Shown: one piece after another, positions 7,146 through 11,370 of the stretch
How the letters are laid out: each line of letters begins with the position of its first letter
Position numbering within the stretch: the stretch's first letter is position 1
Assembly (NCBI GenBank): GCA_002352605.1
Contig: DEIP01000184.1
Location: 1-11,370 of the forward strand
Origin: Desulfobacteraceae bacterium UBA2771
GTDB taxonomy: Bacteria; Desulfobacterota; Desulfobacteria; Desulfobacterales; Desulfosarcinaceae
Direction of reading: 5' to 3'
Length of the DNA: 11,370 nt
Position numbers and translations under genes: made by a program
Notes under the pieces: model-generated
The model's database searches: none
The model's input: the letters and a program-made list of their open reading frames with translations, nothing else
Told to the model about the DNA's origin: nothing

Positions 7146-7839
7146 TTCTCCGTTGACGATTTTGCTCGTATCGCATCTGGAGTATCTCCACCATCAGGGC
7201 GAACCCCATGGGCAGGTATATGTAAGCCTTGGGCACGTGTTTATGCAGCCCCTCCATGAAGATCGTCACACCGATGGTAATCAGAAAAGAGAGCGCCAGT
7301 ATCTTCAGGGCCGGATGGCGCAGGATGAACTCACCGATGGGACGGGCGAAAAAGAGAACGCCGACGAAGGAAAGCACCACGGCCGAGACGATGATCCACA
7401 TCTGCTGGGTGAGGCCCACCGCCGTAATCACCGAATCGATGGAAAAAACAATGTCCAGCAGGACGATCTGGGTAATAATGGATGAAAAGGCGCCGACCGT
7501 CTGCTTGTCCGACCCATCTTCCGCATCCCTGAATTCAACCGTGTGGTGGATCTCATGAACGGCTTTATAGAGTAAAAAGAGCCCTCCGGCCAACAGGACC
7601 AGATCCCGGATTGAAAGCGTGGCCACGACGGGCCGGGTCAGGCCGGCCAGCAGCACAACCAGCGCCAACAGAACAATTCGGGCCACCATGGCCAGACTCA
7701 GCCCGATGATGCGGGCCTTCTGTTGTTGGTTTTCGGGCAATCGTCCCACAAAAATGGCAATTACCAATACATTGTCCACCCCCAACACCAATTCCAGCCC
7801 GATCAGCAGGGCCAAAAGTCCCAATGCATCTGCCAACAC
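7123..7839 (-). CDS. TerC-family integral membrane protein
   Basis: This 238-aa polytopic membrane protein belongs to the TerC family. Members are linked to tellurite resistance in some bacteria and to manganese efflux or homeostasis in others (Alx/MntP-like roles). It has about seven hydrophobic segments. Both family motifs are present: GLELVLGVDNVLVI in the first segment (residues 14-27) and LLDIVFSIDSVITAVG in the fourth (127-142). The acidic residues Asp22, Asp129 and Asp135 are the likely metal-contacting positions. It has no CBS or CorC domain, so it is the short membrane-only type. The start is GTG (7839) or TTG (7836); GGGAGGTG at 7841-7848 is one base from the GTG and a more usual distance from the TTG. 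It lies 48 bases after ftcD and overlaps the oxidoreductase gene. Transport substrate is not determinable here. Confidence 0.9.
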   Translation of the reverse strand: MLADALGLLALLIGLELVLGVDNVLVIAIFVGRLPENQQQKARIIGLSLAMVARIVLLALVVLLAGLTRPVVATLSIRDLVLLAGGLFLLYKAVHEIHHTVEFRDAEDGSDKQTVGAFSSIITQIVLLDIVFSIDSVITAVGLTQQMWIIVSAVVLSFVGVLFFARPIGEFILRHPALKILALSFLITIGVTIFMEGLHKHVPKAYIYLPMGFALMVEILQMRYEQNRQRRNGPTPDA

Positions 7840-7887
7840 TCACCTCCCTGATCCCAATTTGCCCTGCTATTTTTATAATGATAAGGT

Positions 7888-9504
7888 TCAGCGTGTTTTC
7901 AGGATGTCGAGCGCGTCGGCACACTTTTTGGCCGCACGGCTCACAATCGCTTCAGCCTCTTGGGTAATTCGTGTTTTGAATGCCTCGTCCGTTATCTGCG
8001 CCATGTTGATCATCACATTCCTGAAGGCGCCCCAGATACCGGTCTTCAGGGCCATAGCCCCCACTTCCACATCGGACCGCGATGCCGGGTTGCCGTAGCG
8101 GGCCACTTCACAGAGGGCATCCCAGGCCCCGTCTCCCAATTTCATGGTCGCCAGGGGGATGTCAATGGCTTCCTTGAGCCCTGCCTGCATTCGCTCGGCC
8201 CGCTCGGCCCGTTCGGCATCGGTGCCCCGGGGCAGACGCAACGCCTCCATGAAGTCGTTAAAAGCCGTCGTGTCCGCATCGATCATGGGAATCAGCCGGG
8301 CTACGGCATCGTGCAGTGGTGGGATGTTTTTTCTCATCTGGGCGTCTGCCGAGGCAAACTTCCGCACGCCGTAGGTCAGTTTGCCCACCATGGCCCCCAG
8401 TCCAACGCCCATGGCAACCAATGCGGCCGACACCGATCCACCACCCGGGGCCGAAGACCGTGAAGCCACTTCCTCGATAAAGGCTCTCAAGCTCATACCG
8501 GCCAACGGCTCGTCTCTTTCTTCCGCCACGCGGTATTCGATGATTTTCTCTTTTGGATCGAATGGCGCCACACTGTTAAGCCCCAGCCGCTGAACCGCTA
8601 ATCTGACTTTCTGGTCTTGATCAAGAACAAACAGGTTTTCCTTCTCCATGTAGTGGTCTGCGGCCATGAGAATCGATGCCAATGGAAGCAGCCCCACCAC
8701 TTCCGAACCGGCAACGCCGACGTTCAAGGCAGCGGCTTCCCTTTTGACCTCCTCGAATAAGAGATGCATGGGCGTCAACTCATAGTCGGTCAGGTTCACC
8801 GTTACCTGGGCCAGGTTGTACTCGTACACGAACCAACCCATGCCCTTGACCGCTTTTAGGCGGCCGGGAGCATCCGGGCCCCGACCGGACTCACGCAGGT
8901 TCAGGGCGATGCGATGGGCTTGGTTGGCGGTCCCCAGGATATTGACGTTGTAGGCGATGAGAAAAGAGCGGGCACCGGTGGCCGTGGCACCCCATTTCGG
9001 CACGAATTCCGCCGGCCCGAAATCGGGTTTCCATCTGGGTTCCTTGAGGCGCCCGGCCAAACCTTCGTACTCCCCTTCCCGGACCTGGGTCAGTTTTCGA
9101 CGGTATTCGTCGACCGACGCCGCCCCATACAGGAAAAAGGGTACCCCCAGCGTTTCAGCTGCGAGCCGACCAAAGGTTTTGGAAATCTCCACACACGCAT
9201 CCATGCTGACATTGGCCACAGGGATGAACGGACAAACGTCCATGGCACCCATGCGGGGGTGTTCCCCCTTGTGCGACTGCATGTCAATTCTATCTCTGGC
9301 CACCCTGGCGCTGTCCAAGGCTCCCTGAACCACCGCGTCCGGATCGCCGACAAAGGTGTATACGGTCCGGTTGGTGGATCTTCCCGGATCCACATCCAGC
9401 AGGGTGCAGCCTGGGGTTTCCCGGATGGCCTTGGCAATGGCGTCGATGGTTTCACGGTTGCGGCCTTCGGAAAAATTGGGCACGCATTCAACGATTTCTC
9501 GCAT
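7888..9504 (-). CDS. ftcD: Bifunctional glutamate formimidoyltransferase / formimidoyl-THF cyclodeaminase
   Basis: The enzyme moves the formimino group of formiminoglutamate, the late intermediate of histidine breakdown, to tetrahydrofolate. It then deaminates the product to 5,10-methenyl-THF and ammonia, feeding one-carbon metabolism. Both activities are on one chain. The N-terminal transferase part covers about residues 1-325, starts REIVECVPNFSEGR and carries HKGEHPRMGAMD. The C-terminal cyclodeaminase part covers about 335-538, with ASRSSAPGGGSVSAA and a later DADTTAF carrying a likely catalytic Asp. An in-frame GTG lies at 9513. With the ATG at 9504 the conserved His in GEHPRMG becomes residue 82, matching my recollection of catalytic His82 in the mammalian fused enzyme, so I prefer it. 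The Shine-Dalgarno is weak. No hutH, hutU or hutI is in the window. Total length (538 aa) is close to the roughly 541 aa of fused enzymes, so it appears intact. Confidence 0.93.
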   Translation of the reverse strand: MREIVECVPNFSEGRNRETIDAIAKAIRETPGCTLLDVDPGRSTNRTVYTFVGDPDAVVQGALDSARVARDRIDMQSHKGEHPRMGAMDVCPFIPVANVSMDACVEISKTFGRLAAETLGVPFFLYGAASVDEYRRKLTQVREGEYEGLAGRLKEPRWKPDFGPAEFVPKWGATATGARSFLIAYNVNILGTANQAHRIALNLRESGRGPDAPGRLKAVKGMGWFVYEYNLAQVTVNLTDYELTPMHLLFEEVKREAAALNVGVAGSEVVGLLPLASILMAADHYMEKENLFVLDQDQKVRLAVQRLGLNSVAPFDPKEKIIEYRVAEERDEPLAGMSLRAFIEEVASRSSAPGGGSVSAALVAMGVGLGAMVGKLTYGVRKFASADAQMRKNIPPLHDAVARLIPMIDADTTAFNDFMEALRLPRGTDAERAERAERMQAGLKEAIDIPLATMKLGDGAWDALCEVARYGNPASRSDVEVGAMALKTGIWGAFRNVMINMAQITDEAFKTRITQEAEAIVSRAAKKCADALDILKTR

Positions 9505-9522
9505 GATTCTCACGTTCTGTTG

Positions 9523-9692
9523 GGATTGGGGACGAAATTAAGTTCACGGTCCTCAGTTGATGGAACGGATACAGATCCATTCCCTTCCATCAACGGGAAC
9601 GCGCCTTGCCCGAATATGTGGAAGATAGACCATTCTGGATCGAATTTTGGCGGCAGTCCACCGCTTAGGATTGGGGACGAAATAAAGTGAAC
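9523..9692. repeat. REP-like / miniature element bounded by 25-base direct repeats
   Basis: Two 25-base copies, 9523-9547 and 9668-9692, begin with the identical 16-mer GGATTGGGGACGAAAT and match at 22 of 25 positions. They are 145 bases apart. Between them lies a perfect 10-bp inverted repeat, GTTGATGGAA (9556-9565) with TTCCATCAAC (9585-9594). An inner GGAT/ATCC stem (9567-9570 and 9575-9578) closes on an ACAG loop. No coding sequence is credible here. The structure resembles non-autonomous elements mobilised by IS200-like or REP-associated tyrosine transposases, and GGGGACGAAAT-type ends look familiar from such elements; the identity is inference. The left end is about 18 bases from the ftcD ATG, so it supplies ftcD's immediate upstream region. 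Confidence 0.55.
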
Positions 9693-9727
9693 GAAAATTG
9701 CGAAGGATATCCGTTCGTATTCAAGGC

Positions 9728-9768
9728 ACATCAACGGTTGCATACGGGTTGTATGTGGCCGTTGATGT
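9728..9768. repeat. Perfect nested inverted repeat (stem-loop)
   Basis: ACATCAACGG (9728-9737) and CCGTTGATGT (9759-9768) form a perfect 10-bp outer stem. CATAC (9741-9745) and GTATG (9751-9755) form a 5-bp inner stem on a GGGTT loop, with symmetrical 3-base internal loops between them. The outer arms share GTTGATG/CATCAAC with the hairpin at 9556-9594, suggesting both belong to one repeat family. It follows the 296-aa gene by about 75 bases and could also serve as a transcript-end or stabilising structure, although it lacks an obvious run of T. Confidence 0.65.
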
Positions 9769-9841
9769 AACGCAGAACACGAGCAAAAAGACAAGTAAGA
9801 TTGTTTATTTTATTCTTGCCGCGGCCCTTATTATCAGACCG

Positions 9842-10732
9842 TCAGGCCTTGCGGGCAGCCGCAGCCGCATACACGGGTATGAGCGTCTCAAACAGAGCCG
9901 CCATTTCACCGGCAATGTTTTGTTTTTTTTCGATGGCAGCGTCTTTTCCAATCTGCTTTTCAATGCGCAGATCCATTGCGCCGGACTTACCCGCATCTGC
10001 TAAGAAGGCATGCAACGACGCAACGACGGTCTCCTTTTCATCCAGACCGCAATGCACCCACTGATCATTTTTATATTCCAGGGAACCGGTGAACCCCTGC
10101 TTACTCAAATCACAAAAACAAAGCGCGTGGGAGCTGCACTGTTTGGCGACCCAGGAATCATTTTCCGGCTTGTCCAACCACGCCACCAACGAATTCCAGT
10201 CGCACGCTTCGTCTGAGGATGGATCGGGTGTGGGAATGTGAACGCCATAGAAAAAGCTTGCTTTTTCCACCCGTGCATAGAATTTTGCCTGGAGCTTTAA
10301 ATCATCCTGCTTCTGACGACTGACATCCAGCCAGCCCACTTCGGGCTTGCGCAACACCGCCCATGAGTTGAACTTGAACTGTTTGCTCTTTAGCCGCAGA
10401 GCAACCGCGCCGCCGAGTTGCCCGCGACCGCGCCAAGTCGTTTTGGACACACTGTTGATGAAGTCGGCCTCTTCAAGACCTTCAAAGTATTTCCCCCCCT
10501 TGGATGCGGATGCTTTAGAACTTTTTGCTTTCTGGGCCTTCTGGGCCGCCTCGAGTTCTTTTTCGAAGCGCATTCGTTCGAGAATGCGTTTCTGCAGATC
10601 GATGGGAGTCACTATTTCCTCGCCATCTTCCCATCGAATATCCATGGATTCTCTGCGTATGGTCAGGACCTCAAAGACCCCTTTCATATTTTCATATTTT
10701 TCACCAACTTCAAATTTAAACTCTTCTGTCAT
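9842..10732 (-). CDS. Uncharacterised 296-aa protein with N-terminal SH3/KOW-like module
   Basis: I do not recognise a named family. The start is the ATG at 10732, with AAGGAG six bases upstream. The open frame continues to 10843, but that extension would overlap the preceding gene and lacks such a site. Residues 5-45 (VGEKYENMKGVFEVLTIRRE, then MDIRWEDGEEI) look like a small beta-barrel of SH3/KOW type. A charged helical, Ala/Lys/Ser-rich linker follows (about 46-80). The remainder (85-296) appears to be a mixed alpha/beta globular domain rich in aromatic residues, with LQAKFYARVEKASFFYGVHI (147-166) as one beta-rich stretch. Cysteines cluster at about 199-207 (CSSHALCFC). It ends in a long, Ala-rich helix. 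There is no signal peptide or membrane segment, so it is probably cytoplasmic. It follows the 117-aa gene by 55 bases, likely cotranscribed. Confidence 0.75.
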   Translation of the reverse strand: MTEEFKFEVGEKYENMKGVFEVLTIRRESMDIRWEDGEEIVTPIDLQKRILERMRFEKELEAAQKAQKAKSSKASASKGGKYFEGLEEADFINSVSKTTWRGRGQLGGAVALRLKSKQFKFNSWAVLRKPEVGWLDVSRQKQDDLKLQAKFYARVEKASFFYGVHIPTPDPSSDEACDWNSLVAWLDKPENDSWVAKQCSSHALCFCDLSKQGFTGSLEYKNDQWVHCGLDEKETVVASLHAFLADAGKSGAMDLRIEKQIGKDAAIEKKQNIAGEMAALFETLIPVYAAAAARKA

Positions 10733-10787
10733 GTAGTTCTCCTTCTGATCAAATAACAAGGCCCTTAACGCCCAAGCCATCGACTCA

Positions 10788-11141
10788 TCAGTCCACGGGT
10801 ATTTCGACAACAAGCAATTCGTTGTCGTCAAAAAAAAGCTCAACGCAGCGGTCTTCAGCCCCTTTGGAGATGTCGATCACCGATTCGGCAATTTTAGCGG
10901 CGTATGGCGCAATCGGAAACAGGTTCGTGGTTCGCAACGCTTCAATCATTTCATCACAGCCCTCACCAGCTGCCCTGACGATGGCATCTTCGTCATAGTT
11001 TTGTTCACATATCAGGTCAAAGTGGTCATCACGAAGCATGGATGAATCTACGTTTTTGGTATCTTTTTCAACCACGGCATACTCTTTGATGTTCAGTTTT
11101 CTTTTCTTTTGCATCCGGCAAATGCGGTATTTTTGTCGCAT
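10788..11141 (-). CDS. Uncharacterised 117-aa protein
   Basis: No named family is recognised. The start is the ATG at 11141, with GGAG seven bases upstream. The open frame runs back to 11240, but that would read through the terminator-like leader. An inner ATG (11114, MQKKRKLNIKEYAVVEK) is also possible. The N-terminus is strongly basic (QKKRKLNIK, 11-19). The middle contains RDDHFDLICEQNYDEDAIVR (37-56) and a predicted helical part, and the C-terminus is acidic and beta-like (VELFFDDNELLVVEIPVD, 100-117). There is no signal peptide or membrane segment. The opposite charge of the two ends is notable. It is the first gene of an apparent two-gene unit with the 296-aa protein. A toxin-antitoxin role was considered, but no motif supports it. 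Confidence 0.72.
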   Translation of the reverse strand: MRQKYRICRMQKKRKLNIKEYAVVEKDTKNVDSSMLRDDHFDLICEQNYDEDAIVRAAGEGCDEMIEALRTTNLFPIAPYAAKIAESVIDISKGAEDRCVELFFDDNELLVVEIPVD

Positions 11142-11220
11142 TGTCTTTCTCCAGGGGTCGCACCGCAAAATATATCCGTTCCTATTTTCGCGGTAACATC
11201 GAGACATGGCCCTGTTTCTG

Positions 11221-11271
11221 AAAAAAAGCGTCTCAACCAATGTACAGGGCCGGAAATGGTTCTGCGAGACG
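11221..11271 (-). terminator. Terminator-like hairpin with U-tract in the leader of the 117-aa gene
   Basis: On the minus strand, CGTCTC…AACCA (11271-11257, with a four-base bulge GCAG) pairs with TGGTTGAGACG (11239-11229). A C and seven T residues (11227-11221) follow directly. This has the form of a rho-independent terminator, weakened by the bulge. It lies between a possible promoter (11285-11313) and the start at 11141. It is therefore either an attenuator or the terminator of a gene beyond the window edge. The loop carries GGCCCTGT (11251-11244), which can pair perfectly with ACAGGGCC at 11215-11208, just past the U-tract. Confidence 0.45.
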
Positions 11272-11284
11272 AACGATTGTCCTA

Positions 11285-11313
11285 AGCCTATATGGAACCC
11301 GGACGTTTGTCAA
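11285..11313 (-). promoter_or_regulatory. Possible sigma-70 promoter for the 117/296-aa gene pair
   Basis: The minus strand has a perfect -35 TTGACA (11313-11308). It is followed by TAGGCT (11290-11285) after a 17-base spacer, or by TATAGG (11292-11287) after 15 bases. Neither -10 is strong. A start near 11278 would give a leader of roughly 135 bases before the ATG at 11141, containing the terminator-like hairpin. Confidence 0.35.
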
Positions 11314-11370
11314 ACAGCGCCCCACAATCATGCTTTTACCCTGATCGCACACATAGGCACAACACATCGA

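Larger units (their letters stand above)
9505..9841. other. Non-coding stretch between the 296-aa gene and ftcD
   Basis: The 337 bases contain no supported gene. They hold the direct-repeat element (9523-9692), a near-palindrome around GGATATCC (9705-9712), a second large inverted repeat (9728-9768), and an AT-rich tail (about 9780-9830). No clear sigma-70 promoter for ftcD and no classical rho-independent terminator for the 296-aa gene could be picked out. The 9728-9768 hairpin may act as one without a clear U-tract. Confidence 0.55.

Noticed and set aside
8914..9690. Plus-strand ORF (258 codons) opposite the ftcD N-terminus
   Set aside because: It is antisense to strongly conserved FTCD sequence and runs into the repeat element; no recognisable protein.
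9510..9794. Minus-strand ORF (94 codons) between the 296-aa gene and ftcD
   Set aside because: It is composed almost entirely of the repeat element and hairpins and has no ribosome binding site; its frame runs through structured repeats rather than a protein.
10733..10843. N-terminal extension of the 296-aa protein
   Set aside because: It would overlap the 117-aa gene by 56 bases, has unlike composition, and a well-placed AAGGAG marks the ATG at 10732.
11142..11240. N-terminal extension of the 117-aa protein
   Set aside because: It would begin within the terminator-like hairpin, and a good GGAG site marks the ATG at 11141.

Overview
The window looks like a chromosomal segment of a Gram-negative bacterium, most likely a sulfate-reducer-type Desulfobacterota (Desulfobacteria). 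This lineage call is an inference. It rests on the lptF-lptG/waaA/lpxK outer-membrane gene cluster, a fused formiminotransferase-cyclodeaminase, an AT-rich remnant of a 23S-rRNA-intervening-sequence-type (four-helix-bundle) gene, and the style of the two uncharacterised proteins at the right end. All supported genes lie on the minus strand, so transcription runs from high to low coordinates. No tRNA, rRNA, CRISPR array or intact transposase was seen.

In the order of transcription, positions 11370-9842 hold a possible promoter, a structured leader with a terminator-like hairpin, and two genes of unknown function (117 and 296 aa), each with a good ribosome binding site. Positions 9841-9505 are a non-coding stretch with direct repeats and two elaborate inverted repeats, probably a REP-like/miniature mobile element. 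It ends about 20 bases before ftcD. Positions 9504-5574 hold three genes: ftcD (bifunctional folate/histidine-degradation enzyme), a TerC-family membrane protein, and a COG2509-type FAD-dependent oxidoreductase. The last two overlap.

Positions 5573-5287 contain no convincing gene. A 44-codon, very acidic ORF with a near-perfect Shine-Dalgarno sequence follows (5286-5152). Its stop codon overlaps the lptF start (TGATG). lptF overlaps lptG (TAATG). Between lptG and waaA lies about 350 bp of AT-rich DNA. It carries the two ends of a four-helix-bundle (IVP-type) gene whose middle is missing, followed by short direct repeats. waaA and lpxK overlap by ATGA and end at position 42.

Functionally, the left half builds and exports lipopolysaccharide. 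LpxK phosphorylates the lipid A precursor, WaaA adds Kdo, and LptF/LptG are the permease pair that extracts finished LPS from the inner membrane. The ATPase LptB and the bridge proteins LptC/LptA are not in the window. The right half is unrelated housekeeping or accessory metabolism. The least explained parts are the small acidic ORF coupled to lptF, the 117/296-aa gene pair with its leader, and the repeat element ahead of ftcD.
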